This document shows, piece after piece, positions 46,501 through 55,552 of a stretch of DNA of 64,000 nt; the first letter of the stretch is position 1, and each line of letters begins with the position of its first letter. A program made the translations under genes and the position numbers. The notes below the pieces were generated by a model that did no database searches, was not told the origin of the DNA, and worked only from the letters and a program-made list of their open reading frames with translations. Origin of the DNA: Cryomorphaceae bacterium BACL11 MAG-121001-bin54 (GTDB lineage: Bacteria > Bacteroidota > Bacteroidia > Flavobacteriales > BACL11); the NCBI GenBank assembly GCA_905182255.1, contig CAJJAH010000001.1, positions 62,001 to 126,000 on the forward strand. Direction: 5' to 3'.

Positions 46501-47449
46501 AACAGTAAATAATCAGCAAGGCACCCTATCATTTGTTTCTACAAATCCAACTAACATAATAATTAATACAATTACATCTAATAATTGCACCAATTTAATA
46601 AATGAATCTATTGCAATCACTACTAATCCCTTACCTATTGCAGATATTAGTGGAAATTATGAACTGTGTGATGATGGTGAAGAGGCAGACATATTAATTG
46701 TTACTTCTGACGGAACACCTTTTTATAACATAGTTTACACTAATGGAATAAATATTGATAGCGTTACATACGCATCTGGAAATCAAACATTTAAAACCAA
46801 TTCAGCAGGGATTTATTCTTTACTTAGCGTGACAGATTCTAAAGGATGTGAGTCTATAGATATGAATGGATTTGCAACCGTAATTATTAATCCTTTGCCT
46901 GTAGTAAATATTTTGGTACGCCCTACCAATACCGAAATTACTGATCCTTTAATTTATTTTGATGACAGAAGTAGTAATCATGCATCAGGAATATGGGATT
47001 TTGATGATGGGCAAACACAAGCCTCCAATTTTAATACAATTAATCACATTTACAGCGATACAGGTACGTACCAAATCTCATTAACAACTACATCTTTAGA
47101 AGGCTGTGAAAATACAGCCTATCAAACAATTATTATTTCACCAACATTCACTATTTACATTCCAAATGCTTTTTCACCTAATAATGATTTAGACAATGAT
47201 TATTTCATGCCTATACTAGAAGGTGTTAGAGACTTTGAAATGAATATTTATGACCGTGGAGGACAAAGAATATTTAAAACAACAGAATATTCAAATCAAT
47301 ACTGCGTAACAGGCTGTAATTCTTCTTGGGACGGAACAGTAAACAATGGTGATTATGGATCTATTGGAGTTTATATTTATCATATAATTATTACTGATAT
47401 TAAGGGTAAATCAAGAAACTTTGAAGGTTCGGTTGCTTTAATCAGATAA
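43526..47449 (+). CDS. GEVED/PKD-domain surface protein with T9SS type B sorting domain
   Basis: The product has 1307 aa with a signal peptide (MKGKSILFFILIFIYTFSFAQ). The N-terminal domain (25-180) contains DLDYICWGPFTSPVNAC and is shared with the broken gene at 21583-23548. SprB-like units follow (LVPYTFNWFGQNP), then a GEVED domain (KVFIDYNIDGDFNDAGEEIG to WFGATEDYSIVL, near 530-640). Several Ig-like repeats with 'NGTPPYVVDYFNGG' and 'GTPFYNIVYTNGI' come next. A PKD domain (SGIWDFDDGQTQASNFN) and a type B sorting domain (YIPNAFSPNNDLDNDYF) complete it. Exported by Sec then T9SS; a surface or extracellular adhesin by analogy. Confidence 0.88.
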   Translation: MKGKSILFFILIFIYTFSFAQSDSCDINIPEICASAPLQTYPANTSGTAWAPGASFSCPGTQPITMNPSFLFFEIGATGDFSMTINPIDPFTGALLVAPSDLDYICWGPFTSPVNACTQLQVPNRFDCSYSQAVSETVTIPNAQAGDFYVLMVSNYAQGTNIPPDANLQFTASTSASGVNPLGGGGFAGADAQITACSSDLPFNLTDQLNGFPDDWGFWVESISGNIVDTIFDPANDIGGTYMYIIPQGNSCGGDTALLEVNIFNSSSISITSTPNSCSNDPGINLTASPSGGIFSGTDVIGNIFTPSSSNIGVNIISYEYTATGCTPIIVTQNLTINESPLVLASDISITNPLCFGDCNGTAVITASSGLVPYTFNWFGQNPTGLCAGVFNYTVSDNNNCTFSENITIFDPPNDLGVLTSYNISCYGEDDGEISITMFGGTTPPGTVSDPDPDGDGIPYCLSSTATGMINSGGGINQDATIEEVILIGDVVTINNNTAGVMDYYEDYTTTMYADITVGQSYTINLILGDFTVPIGSYPTGAKVFIDYNIDGDFNDAGEEIGMLNATGFSPNIGSINFTVPATGAFGATRMRVVSQDVILTSTSAIGPCDYSDPSISNAQDVPWFGATEDYSIVLNSPVVNATFLWDNGQTTSAVDNLSPGTYTVTITPNSSGCAVQDSATISEPDEITFSPTITPISCNSFTDGQITLNPSGGNGGGYSIDWGINNPSALGFGSYLVTVSDPTTITTTNLIACENDTTIAIIEPEYFSVDFTISSNEICLNDPLTLDFNFNQGGVSDFMINYTENGIPLSAGPFNSGMQQISVNPNIGNNTYIITSITDAFGCINQNIINSQSVYVNPLPDINITVAPNPICDGDNATLLFSTPNGTPPYVVDYFNGGIAATENIPAAGSSVLVSPTITTVYKLSLVTDSKGCNSTLSDSTTLVVYEIPELNTSYPTEFCEGKAIEIDLDFNLGNPPFIIDYTFNGTPTSTTVNNQQGTLSFVSTNPTNIIINTITSNNCTNLINESIAITTNPLPIADISGNYELCDDGEEADILIVTSDGTPFYNIVYTNGINIDSVTYASGNQTFKTNSAGIYSLLSVTDSKGCESIDMNGFATVIINPLPVVNILVRPTNTEITDPLIYFDDRSSNHASGIWDFDDGQTQASNFNTINHIYSDTGTYQISLTTTSLEGCENTAYQTIIISPTFTIYIPNAFSPNNDLDNDYFMPILEGVRDFEMNIYDRGGQRIFKTTEYSNQYCVTGCNSSWDGTVNNGDYGSIGVYIYHIIITDIKGKSRNFEGSVALIR

Positions 47450-47484
47450 CTTTACATTTTATACAGGCTTGAATAAATTAATAT

Positions 47485-47492
47485 TATCTTTG
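47485..47492 (+). promoter_or_regulatory. Candidate -7 element of the lectin-domain adhesin gene
   Basis: TATCTTTG matches TAnnTTTG and lies 91 bases before the ATG at 47584, in a 134-base gap between two co-directional adhesin genes. No good -33 TTTG. Confidence 0.35.
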
Positions 47493-47583
47493 TTGTTGAC
47501 ATTATCATGTTTTAGATGATTACATTAATGGTAAAGTGTTAAAAGCAAAAGAGCGGTTTAAATAAATTACATTTTATAATAGT

Positions 47584-50500
47584 ATGAATAAATTAATATT
47601 TATATTAATTCTACTCCCTTTACTTGGATTTGGACAAATTATTGACACTTTAACCATATGTAATGGAGATAGTGTGTATCTTTTTAATAATTGGGAAGAA
47701 CAAACAGGAAATTATAGTAATGGAATTGATATTACAACATTAATAGTCAATCCAACTCCAACAATAACAGGAAGTTTCATATTAAATGGCAATGCAACAC
47801 AACCAATAGCTAACACCTACCAACTAACTCAAGCCGCAGGAAATCAGTCAGGTTCTGCTTGGAACTCAGTTACATTAAATCTAACACAACCATTTAGTTT
47901 TGATGTTGATGTATTTCTTGGTTATAATAACGGAGGAGCAGATGGTCTTGCTTTTTTATTACAACAAGTTAGTACAAGTGTTGGTACTTCTGGAGGTGGT
48001 TTGGGATATCAAGGAATATCGCCATCTTTTGCAGTTGAGTTTGATACATGGCAAAATAGTTCTGATCCATCTTATGATCACCTTGCCGTACAAAAAAATG
48101 GAGATTTAAATCATAATGGAGCAAATAATTTAGTTCCATTTACAGGCTTTCCTCCAGGAAATAGTAATATTGAAGATGGATTATGGCATAATGTTGTTTT
48201 CTCATGGAACCCTAACACATATAATTTTAAAGTTGTCTATGATGGCGTTACACTTGTTAACTATACTAATAATATTGTAGCTAGTATTTTTGGTAATAAC
48301 CCTAATGTTTATTGGGGCTTTACAGCTGCAACAGGTGGAGCCAATAACATACAGCAGTTTAGAGTAAATTCTCTGGGGGTACAATTGTCAGATGAAACAA
48401 TCTGTTATTCAGACACTATTCAAATTGACCCTCAAATTAACACTTCTCTCTACTCATACCTTTGGACCCCTAACTACGATATTAATAATAATACTTTAGC
48501 TTCTCCTTTATTTTTTCCTGATACTACTACTACATATTATTTAGAGATTACAAATACGTATGGATGCTCACAAACTGATTCACTGACAATTAATGTAGAT
48601 AACTCTGCTTCTAATATTACATTTCCATTCCCTTCACAATTCTGCCTTGGATTAAACCCAATAAATTTAAATTCTGCAACACCAATTGGAGGAAATTATT
48701 TAATCAATAATAGTGCTTCAGCTATTTTTAATCCTAATGCAAATGATATTGGGGTCAATACAGTAACATATTCCTATACAAGTTCCAATGGATGCTCTAA
48801 TTCTCTTACAAATAACATAAGTGTTTATGATTCTCCAGTTGCTTTATGCACACCTACAAATGCTTCTTGCAATGGCTTTACTGATGGAAGCGCAATACTT
48901 TCAATATCAGGAGGAACACCTAACTACACTCCTAATTGGGGAGTAAATAACCCTACTACATTAGGTGCAGGAACTTATGGATACACTGTAACAGACGTAA
49001 ACTCCTGTACCTTTACAGATAGTGTAATTATTTATGAACCTGAAATTTTCACAGCTTCTATAAATACAACAAATGTAAGTTGTAATGGAGGTAATAATGG
49101 TACTGCAAACATCCAATTACAAGGATCTTCCACTCCTCCCGGAACTGTTTCTAATTTAAGCTACTGTACATCTACACCAGGATCAAATCTTAATTCTACA
49201 ATTGATAATATTCAATTAATAGGAGACATTGTAAGTATAAATAATAATACTTCAGGAATATGTGACCAATATGAAGATTACACTAACTTGTATGCTGATG
49301 TTACAGAAGGACAGTCCTACACTATTGATGTTGACTTAGGAGATTGCTCAAACAATAATTTTTCTTCTGGCGGGAAAGTATATGTTGATTGGAATATTGA
49401 TGGTGATTTTAATGATCCAGGAGAGGAGGTTGGCATTATTGCATATGGAATTTCTAGCTCAGCATCTATTCCTATAACAGTTCCTTTCTCTGGTGTTTAC
49501 GGGGCTACACGAATGAGGGTTATTTCTCAATATCAAATGTCAAGCAATACAAATTCTATTTCTTCATGTGATGCTGGCATATGGGCTCCTAGCTACATTG
49601 AACCTTGGTTCGGAGCTACAGAAGATTATTCAATTGTAATATCAGCTTCCAATATAACAGCAACATATAATTGGTCGAATGGATTAATATCAGACAGTGT
49701 TAGTGGACTATCTGCTGGAAATTACTCAGTTGATATTACTAACGAAAATGGATGTATGATAACCAACTATATTACTATTACTGAGCCCTCAATAATTACA
49801 GGAACAGACAATGTAGGGTCCCATTGTAATTCATACATCTGGCCGACAAATGGAATTATTTATAACTCTAGTAATAATACTGCAACAGAAACTTTAATTG
49901 CAACTAGTGGTTGTGATAGTATAGTTACTTTAAACTTAACAATTAATAATAGTACTACATCAACAGACACTCAAACTGCATGTGATTATTACACTTGGAT
50001 TGATGGGAACACCTATACCTCATCTAATAACTCAGCAACATTCATAAGTACAAATGCGGCAGGCTGTGATAATGTAGCTACATTAAACCTTACCATTAAT
50101 AATTCCACTAGCTCTATAGACACTCAAACTGCATGTGATTCTTACACTTGGATTGATGGTAACACCTATACTTCATCTAATAATTCAGCAACTTTTACAA
50201 GCACCAATGCAGTAGGCTGCGATAATGTAGCTACATTAAACCTTACCATTAATAATTCTACTAGCTCAACAGACACGCAAACAGCATGTGATTCTTATAC
50301 TTGGATTGATGGTAATAACTATACTTCATCTAATAATTCAGCAACTTTTACAAGCACCAATTCATTAGGATGTAATAATATAGCAACCTTAAACCTTACC
50401 ATTCTTAATTCAACAGCAAATACAACTAATGATGTTTCTTGTGATTCTTACACTTGGTTAGTAGATGGTAATACATACACAACAACTGGTATTTATACAG

Positions 50501-51819
50501 ATACTAATACTAATGCTGCAGGTTGCACGAATATTGAAACGCTTAATTTAGTGGTAGGCTATACAAATGAAGTTGATGTAGTAATAGCTGAAAATAATAT
50601 TAGTTGTTTTGGACATAATGATGGAATAATAAATTTAATTCCTAATGGAGGAACACCTCCTTTTCAATATTTATGGAGCAATGGATCTGATAACCAAAAT
50701 ATAAATGCATTATCTGCAGGGAATTATAGCTTTACAATTACAGATTCTAATGGCTGTAAATTAGATAGTATAGCTACAGTAAACGAAGCTAATCAAATAT
50801 TCTTAGATTTTATTGCTACTAGTCCAATTTGCAGATATGATGAATCAACACTTTCAATAAATATTTCAAATTCAACATCTAATATTTATACAATGTTATT
50901 ACAAGATTCTATTCTAAAATCATTTGAAATAGATACAAACGGATTTTTAATACCTGAAGGAATTCCAATTACTCTGTCACCAAACTTTAGTGGAAAGGCT
51001 TATATAGTTTCTCTTACAGATACTGAAGGGTGTGAAGGGATCTATAATGATGATGTTCATATTGAAGTAAAGCAGCTGCCTGAATTAGCACTTAATGAAG
51101 AAGACATGTGTATAGGAAATAAATCATTTACACTTAATAATGCAACACCAAGTGGTGGCTCTTATTCCATAAACAATGAGATAACTAACTATTTTGATGT
51201 TGAGAACTTAGATCCTGGACAATATAATATTGGATACAATTATACAGATCCAATAACCTCTTGCTCCAACCAATTAAATGAGGTGATTTCTATCCTTGAA
51301 TCCCCTAAAGCAGAAATGCTTTTTAGCCCTCAACCAACAGATATAGACAATCCTAATATCTACTTTAGAGATAATAGTAATGAAACAGTTCTTTACTCAG
51401 AGTGGAACCTAGGTGATGGGACAATTATTATTGATGAAATGAACTTTTGGCATACATATCAAGATACAGGCACTTACATTATTAAATATTATATTACAAA
51501 TTTATATCAATGTACTGATTCCATTATTAAAGACCTTGTAATAAATCCTATTTACTCAACTTTTATTCCAGATGCTTTTACTCCAAATAATGATGGTGAT
51601 AATGATTATTTTTTTCCAGTAAATATTGGAGAAAATGGATATAATATGAAAATATATAATAGATGGGGACAAATAATTTACAATAAAGATGATGGAATAT
51701 GGGACGGCTCTATAAATGGCAATGCAGTACAAAAAGGTTTATACTCGTATTCTATTTTGGTTAATGACTTTAAAAATAAACCCTTCGTATATACTGGAGT
51801 AGTCAATCTTATAAAATAG
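47584..51819 (+). CDS. L-type lectin domain adhesin with 51-residue repeats and T9SS type B sorting domain
   Basis: The product has 1411 aa with a signal peptide (MNKLIFILILLPLLGFGQ). Residues about 50-270 resemble an L-type legume-like lectin domain (PFSFDVDVFLGYNNGGADG, FAVEFDTWQNSSDPSYDHL, GLWHNVVFSWNPNTYNFKV). SprB-like units, a GEVED domain (VYVDWNIDGDFNDPGEEVG), five 51-residue repeats with ACDSYTWIDGNTYTSSN, another SprB unit (GGTPPFQYLWSNGS), a PKD domain (YSEWNLGDGTIII) and a type B sorting domain (FIPDAFTPNNDGDNDYF) follow. The lectin domain makes glycan binding a reasonable guess. The phosphoesterase gene starts at the very next base. Confidence 0.88.
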   Translation: MNKLIFILILLPLLGFGQIIDTLTICNGDSVYLFNNWEEQTGNYSNGIDITTLIVNPTPTITGSFILNGNATQPIANTYQLTQAAGNQSGSAWNSVTLNLTQPFSFDVDVFLGYNNGGADGLAFLLQQVSTSVGTSGGGLGYQGISPSFAVEFDTWQNSSDPSYDHLAVQKNGDLNHNGANNLVPFTGFPPGNSNIEDGLWHNVVFSWNPNTYNFKVVYDGVTLVNYTNNIVASIFGNNPNVYWGFTAATGGANNIQQFRVNSLGVQLSDETICYSDTIQIDPQINTSLYSYLWTPNYDINNNTLASPLFFPDTTTTYYLEITNTYGCSQTDSLTINVDNSASNITFPFPSQFCLGLNPINLNSATPIGGNYLINNSASAIFNPNANDIGVNTVTYSYTSSNGCSNSLTNNISVYDSPVALCTPTNASCNGFTDGSAILSISGGTPNYTPNWGVNNPTTLGAGTYGYTVTDVNSCTFTDSVIIYEPEIFTASINTTNVSCNGGNNGTANIQLQGSSTPPGTVSNLSYCTSTPGSNLNSTIDNIQLIGDIVSINNNTSGICDQYEDYTNLYADVTEGQSYTIDVDLGDCSNNNFSSGGKVYVDWNIDGDFNDPGEEVGIIAYGISSSASIPITVPFSGVYGATRMRVISQYQMSSNTNSISSCDAGIWAPSYIEPWFGATEDYSIVISASNITATYNWSNGLISDSVSGLSAGNYSVDITNENGCMITNYITITEPSIITGTDNVGSHCNSYIWPTNGIIYNSSNNTATETLIATSGCDSIVTLNLTINNSTTSTDTQTACDYYTWIDGNTYTSSNNSATFISTNAAGCDNVATLNLTINNSTSSIDTQTACDSYTWIDGNTYTSSNNSATFTSTNAVGCDNVATLNLTINNSTSSTDTQTACDSYTWIDGNNYTSSNNSATFTSTNSLGCNNIATLNLTILNSTANTTNDVSCDSYTWLVDGNTYTTTGIYTDTNTNAAGCTNIETLNLVVGYTNEVDVVIAENNISCFGHNDGIINLIPNGGTPPFQYLWSNGSDNQNINALSAGNYSFTITDSNGCKLDSIATVNEANQIFLDFIATSPICRYDESTLSINISNSTSNIYTMLLQDSILKSFEIDTNGFLIPEGIPITLSPNFSGKAYIVSLTDTEGCEGIYNDDVHIEVKQLPELALNEEDMCIGNKSFTLNNATPSGGSYSINNEITNYFDVENLDPGQYNIGYNYTDPITSCSNQLNEVISILESPKAEMLFSPQPTDIDNPNIYFRDNSNETVLYSEWNLGDGTIIIDEMNFWHTYQDTGTYIIKYYITNLYQCTDSIIKDLVINPIYSTFIPDAFTPNNDGDNDYFFPVNIGENGYNMKIYNRWGQIIYNKDDGIWDGSINGNAVQKGLYSYSILVNDFKNKPFVYTGVVNLIK
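49813..50560 (+). repeat. Tandem 153-base coding repeats in the lectin adhesin
   Basis: The period is 153 bases (51 codons): matching GACAC starts fall at 49966, 50119 and 50272. The three central copies are near-identical (TACDSYTWIDGN core), and one diverged copy flanks each side. Each unit holds two Cys, in the TACD and AAGCDN segments. Confidence 0.9.
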
Positions 51820-52326
51820 ATGAAAAATATAGTTCTACTATCTGACACTCACCATACATTAGATGATCGTTTTTTTCCACATTTTGAAAAAGCTGATGAG
51901 ATATGGCATGCTGGAGATATAGGCTCACTTTCTATTACTGATAAATTAAAATCCTTTGCGCCAATTCGAGTTGTTTATGGAAATATTGACGATAACACTA
52001 CACGCTCTGAATTCAAGGCAAACCTTTATTTTAAATGTGAAAAGGTAAATGTAATGATGACTCATATTGGAGGGTATCCAAATAGATATGACAAAAAGAT
52101 ACTAACTATAATTAAACAAGCTAATCCTGATTTATTTATTTGCGGACATTCACACATCTTAAAAGTAATGTACGATAATAAATACAAGCTACTGCATATG
52201 AACCCTGGAGCAATAGGTGATTTTGGAATACATACAGTAAAAACGATACTTTGCTTTAGTATTGATGGGAAGGAAATTAAAGATTTACGAGTAGTAGAAT
52301 TCCCTAGAAGTAAAGTACAACTCTAA
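51820..52326 (+). CDS. Metallophosphoesterase, YfcE/MJ0936 type
   Basis: The product has 168 aa. The metal-binding motifs appear in order: LLSDTHHTLD (D-x-H), IWHAGDIGS (GD), VYGNIDDN (GN-D), VMMTHIGGYP (H), and CGHSHILKVMYDNKYKLLHMNPGA (GH-x-H and NPG). This is the small calcineurin-like fold of the YfcE family, cytoplasmic phosphodiesterases. The ATG follows directly after the adhesin stop, so it might be co-transcribed with it; its function is not obviously related. It converges with DUF4293 with only three bases between stops. Confidence 0.92.
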   Translation: MKNIVLLSDTHHTLDDRFFPHFEKADEIWHAGDIGSLSITDKLKSFAPIRVVYGNIDDNTTRSEFKANLYFKCEKVNVMMTHIGGYPNRYDKKILTIIKQANPDLFICGHSHILKVMYDNKYKLLHMNPGAIGDFGIHTVKTILCFSIDGKEIKDLRVVEFPRSKVQL

Positions 52327-52329
52327 ATT

Positions 52330-52722
52330 TTAACGAATTCTGTCTGCTGACTTTACTAATTTGTCATCTTTCTTAATAAAAAAATTAGCAGCAATTAAAG
52401 CAATAAAGGGTACAATTAAGAGTATAATACCAATACCAAAAACCTCTTCATTTCTGTGTAAAAATACAATTAAGAAAAAAGCAATGGTTATCATTAACCG
52501 AGCAACAGAAGCAATTAGTTGTTGTACTTTTCTATTCTTGAATTTAAATATAGCAAATATAGAAAGTCCCGCTGAAAAAAACACAAACAAACGTGCATCA
52601 GCAAAATGCTCTTTTAATAAATAACTTGTCGTTTCGCTTTGTAACACTGGAAAAGTATACACAATAGTAATAGAACAAATAGCTGAAAAGAAAAAGAAAA
52701 GGGATTGGACTCTTTGAATCAT
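52330..52722 (-). CDS. DUF4293 family membrane protein
   Basis: The product has 130 aa, starting MIQRVQSLFFFFSAICSI, which is the typical start of DUF4293. It has four hydrophobic helices separated by short polar loops (LFVFFSAGLSIFAIFKF, LMITIAFFLIVFL, GIGIILLIVPFIALIAANF). It is predicted to be an inner-membrane protein of unknown function. Its divergent neighbour is rho, an arrangement I recall from other Flavobacteriia. Confidence 0.85.
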   Translation of the reverse strand: MIQRVQSLFFFFSAICSITIVYTFPVLQSETTSYLLKEHFADARLFVFFSAGLSIFAIFKFKNRKVQQLIASVARLMITIAFFLIVFLHRNEEVFGIGIILLIVPFIALIAANFFIKKDDKLVKSADRIR

Positions 52723-52740
52723 AGTGGTAAATATTTAATG

Positions 52741-52748
52741 CAAAAATA
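52741..52748 (-). promoter_or_regulatory. Candidate -7 element of the DUF4293 gene
   Basis: The minus strand reads TATTTTTG, matching TAnnTTTG, with 18 bases before the ATG at 52722, identical in sequence and spacing to the C25 protease promoter candidate. Confidence 0.42.
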
Positions 52749-52884
52749 ATTAAAATTGTAGAATTAGTACAATTCTTAAAAAATTTGTATCATTGCACAA
52801 CTTATCTAAGTAAGACCCCCTTAAAACACATCTTTAAATTCATATCTAAGACCGAGTTAAAGATTATTATATTAAAAAATATTT

Positions 52885-54600
52885 ATGTACAAATTAGAAG
52901 AATTAAACGCAAAAAAAGTTGCTGATTTAAAAATAATTGCAACAGAATTAAACCTCAAAAAATTTGAGAAATTAAAGAAAGAAGATTTGGCTTATGCAAT
53001 ATTAGATCATCAAGCAGAAAATACACCAACGAAATCTTCATCAGAAATTGAGAAAAAACAAAGAACAAGAACAAATCCAGTAGAAAAAAAAGAATATAAA
53101 AAAGCTGTAAATACTAATCTGCAAACTAAAGCTCCTCAACCAAATCAAAACCAAGGTAATAAATCAGAAAAACCTGAGCCTAATATTAATGGAAATGAGT
53201 CTAAAAAGCTGATTCACAATCACAAGAAAAATAATGATGATAATAATGTACCGAAGAAACCTGTACATAATCATCCAAAGAAAGATGATCAGATAAATGT
53301 TCCTAAAAAACCTGTTCATAACCATCAAAAAAATAATGAGGAACGAAATGCACCAAAAAAACCTGTGCACAATCATCCAAAAAAAGAAAATGAGCAAGCT
53401 AACTCACATCCAAAACCAAAACATAACAACAATAAAAATCAATTAACTAATAACACACCTCAATCAAAATATGACTATAACTTTGACGGTATAATTAATA
53501 CAGAAGGAGTAATTGAAATTATGCCAGACGGATATGGCTTTATGCGCTCAAGCGATTATCATTATTTATCTTCTCCTGATGATGTGTACGTTTCACATTC
53601 ACAAATTAAGTTATTCGGTTTAAAAACAGGGGATACAATTAAAGGTACAGTTCGTCCACCAAAAACTGGTGAGAAATATTTCCCTTTAATACAAGTTGAA
53701 AGTATTAATGGACGTGATCCAGGTATTGTTAGAGACAGGATACCTTTTCATCATTTAACTCCTCTTTTCCCTTATGAAAAGTTTAATCTTTTAGGAAAAG
53801 GACATAACAATATTTCTATTAGAATGTTAGATATATTTACTCCAATAGGAAAGGGACAAAGAGGGCTAATCGTAGCTCAACCAAAAACAGGGAAAACAGT
53901 ATTATTAAAAGATATTGCGAATGCAATTGCTGATAATCATCCTGAGGTTTATATGATTATATTATTAATTGATGAACGTCCAGAAGAAGTTACTGATATG
54001 GAAAGAAGTGTAAATGCTGAAGTAATTGCGTCAACATTTGATGAGCCAGCAAGTAGACATGTCAAAGTAGCTGATATTGTATTAGAGAAAGCCAAAAGAA
54101 TGGTAGAATGTGGTCATGATGTAGTTATTCTTCTAGATTCCATTACTCGATTGGCAAGAGCATATAACACAGTACAACCTGCTTCAGGTAAAATATTGAG
54201 TGGTGGAGTTGATGCAAATGCACTTCATAAACCAAAGCGTTTCTTTGGTGCAGCTCGAAAAATTGAAAAAGGAGGATCTTTAACTATTTTAGCAACTGCC
54301 CTTACGGAAACAGGAAGTAAAATGGATGAAGTAATATTCGAAGAATTTAAGGGTACAGGTAATATGGAACTGCAACTAGATAGAAAAATTGCTAACAGAA
54401 GGATTTACCCAGCAGTTGATTTAGTATCTTCATCTACGAGACGTGAGGATTTATTATTAGATAAAGAACACATACAAAGAATTTGGGTACTTAGAAATTA
54501 CTTAGCTGACATGAACCCTGTTGAAGCAATAGAATTTATGAAAGATAGATTACAAAAAACAAAAGATAATACTGAATTCTTGGTAACAATGAATGGATAA
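52885..54600 (+). CDS. rho: Transcription termination factor Rho with long disordered insert
   Basis: The product has 571 aa against about 420 for Escherichia coli Rho. Residues 1-45 are the Rho N-terminal helical domain ([19 protein letters not shown]). About 45-195 is a low-complexity Lys/Asn/His/Pro insert with repeats of KKPVHNH. The RNA-binding cold-shock-like fold is at about 205-265 ([20 protein letters not shown]). The ATPase shows Walker [12 protein letters not shown] near 332, Walker [17 protein letters not shown], the R-loop [20 protein letters not shown] and [13 protein letters not shown]. Rho is the hexameric helicase that ends transcription. Similar inserts occur in Bacteroidota Rho and in Bacteroides are reported to drive phase separation. 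Confidence 0.97.
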   Translation: MYKLEELNAKKVADLKIIATELNLKKFEKLKKEDLAYAILDHQAENTPTKSSSEIEKKQRTRTNPVEKKEYKKAVNTNLQTKAPQPNQNQGNKSEKPEPNINGNESKKLIHNHKKNNDDNNVPKKPVHNHPKKDDQINVPKKPVHNHQKNNEERNAPKKPVHNHPKKENEQANSHPKPKHNNNKNQLTNNTPQSKYDYNFDGIINTEGVIEIMPDGYGFMRSSDYHYLSSPDDVYVSHSQIKLFGLKTGDTIKGTVRPPKTGEKYFPLIQVESINGRDPGIVRDRIPFHHLTPLFPYEKFNLLGKGHNNISIRMLDIFTPIGKGQRGLIVAQPKTGKTVLLKDIANAIADNHPEVYMIILLIDERPEEVTDMERSVNAEVIASTFDEPASRHVKVADIVLEKAKRMVECGHDVVILLDSITRLARAYNTVQPASGKILSGGVDANALHKPKRFFGAARKIEKGGSLTILATALTETGSKMDEVIFEEFKGTGNMELQLDRKIANRRIYPAVDLVSSSTRREDLLLDKEHIQRIWVLRNYLADMNPVEAIEFMKDRLQKTKDNTEFLVTMNG

Positions 54601-54628
54601 TTTCTGATTGAGGAGTAAGAAATTTATT

Positions 54629-54661
54629 AAAAAATCCCTACCAATTTGGTGGGGATTTTTT
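54629..54661. terminator. Strong bidirectional intrinsic terminator between rho and ispE
   Basis: AAAAAATCCC-T-ACCA pairs with TGGT-G-GGGATTTTTT around a 3-base loop (ATT): a 15-base stem with one wobble pair. The T-run follows on the plus strand and, by symmetry of the A-run, on the minus strand too. It sits between convergent genes (rho stop 54600, ispE stop 54701). Confidence 0.85.
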
Positions 54662-54700
54662 CTTAAAATAATTGCAATTAATCTCTATTAAACTAAAAAA

Positions 54701-55450
54701 TCAACTGACAAATACCCCATAAATCACACTTCCACTTCCTGTCATACTAGCGTAAATAGCTTTATCATCATAAAACTTTTCTTTAATTTTGTTAAGTTGA
54801 GGATACTTTACAAAAGCAGCAACTTCAAAGTCATTTTTTACTATTTTTTTCCAATTTTCAATAGGTTGATTTACTAAATCTAATAGACATTTTTGAGGTT
54901 GATTTGGAATAACACATTCATAAGCCTCAATACTAGAAATATGTATTTTAGGGAAAATAAATTTCAATTTATATGATGATAAGTCAAAATCAATACTCAT
55001 CATCTTCTCTCCTATTCCGGTTATATATTTGGGTGTATTTTCAATAAAAAAAGGACAATCAGCTCCTAATTGCAAAGCGTATTTTTCTAATTCAATACAA
55101 CTCAATTCAAGCTTAAAAAGTTCATTCAAAGCTTTTAGAACAAAAGCACCGTCAGAAGAGCCACCACCTAAACCAGCACCGATAGGAATTTGTTTATGCA
55201 AATGCATAGTCACATTATCAATTTTAAAATCTAAACGCAACAGTTCAAAAGCTTTAACACAAAGATTATTATTTCCCGGAATTGCTATTCCAGAACTAGA
55301 AAATGAAAAACCCTTTGAAGGAAAGATTTCTATTATATCAAATAATTCATTTACTGGATAGAAAATAGAGGATATTTGATGATAACCATCAACTTGTTTT
55401 TCAAGCACATTTAGGCCAATATTTATTTTAGCATTTGGGTATACTATCAT
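54701..55450 (-). CDS. ispE: 4-diphosphocytidyl-2-C-methyl-D-erythritol kinase IspE
   Basis: The product has 249 aa. It begins YPNAKINIGLNVLEKQVDGYH, the conserved family start, and the GHMP-kinase ATP-binding loop is PIGAGLGGGSSDGAF near residue 95. ASMTGSGSVIYGVF is the third GHMP motif at the C-terminus. It phosphorylates CDP-methylerythritol in the MEP isoprenoid pathway, cytoplasmic. Somewhat shorter than E. coli IspE (about 283). A single gene in convergent position to rho, divergent from accA. Confidence 0.95.
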   Translation of the reverse strand: MIVYPNAKINIGLNVLEKQVDGYHQISSIFYPVNELFDIIEIFPSKGFSFSSSGIAIPGNNNLCVKAFELLRLDFKIDNVTMHLHKQIPIGAGLGGGSSDGAFVLKALNELFKLELSCIELEKYALQLGADCPFFIENTPKYITGIGEKMMSIDFDLSSYKLKFIFPKIHISSIEAYECVIPNQPQKCLLDLVNQPIENWKKIVKNDFEVAAFVKYPQLNKIKEKFYDDKAIYASMTGSGSVIYGVFVS

Positions 55451-55471
55451 GATATTTCATAGTTTTCAACA

Positions 55472-55479
55472 ACAAAAAT
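55472..55479 (-). promoter_or_regulatory. Candidate -7 element of ispE
   Basis: The minus strand reads TATTTTTG (TAnnTTTG), ending 21 bases before the ispE ATG. Confidence 0.42.
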
Positions 55480-55520
55480 AATCAACTCAAATTTTATAGG
55501 CCTCCGCAAATCATTTTATT

Positions 55521-55528
55521 TAACTTTG
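55521..55528 (+). promoter_or_regulatory. Candidate -7 element of the accA-dnaB operon
   Basis: TAACTTTG matches TAnnTTTG, ends 24 bases before the accA ATG at 55553. It overlaps the TTG that would open a longer reading frame, supporting the ATG as true start. Confidence 0.45.
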
Positions 55529-55552
55529 TTTTCCTTTACAAATAAAACTACA

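Noticed and set aside
49813-50560. Regular repeats that might suggest a CRISPR-like or satellite array.
   Set aside because: Period of 153 bases with no spacers, continuous reading frame, and protein-level conservation show coding repeats.
55526-55552. Longer start (TTG at 55526) for accA.
   Set aside because: It lies in the promoter element and adds residues outside the family start; ATG at 55553 fits better.
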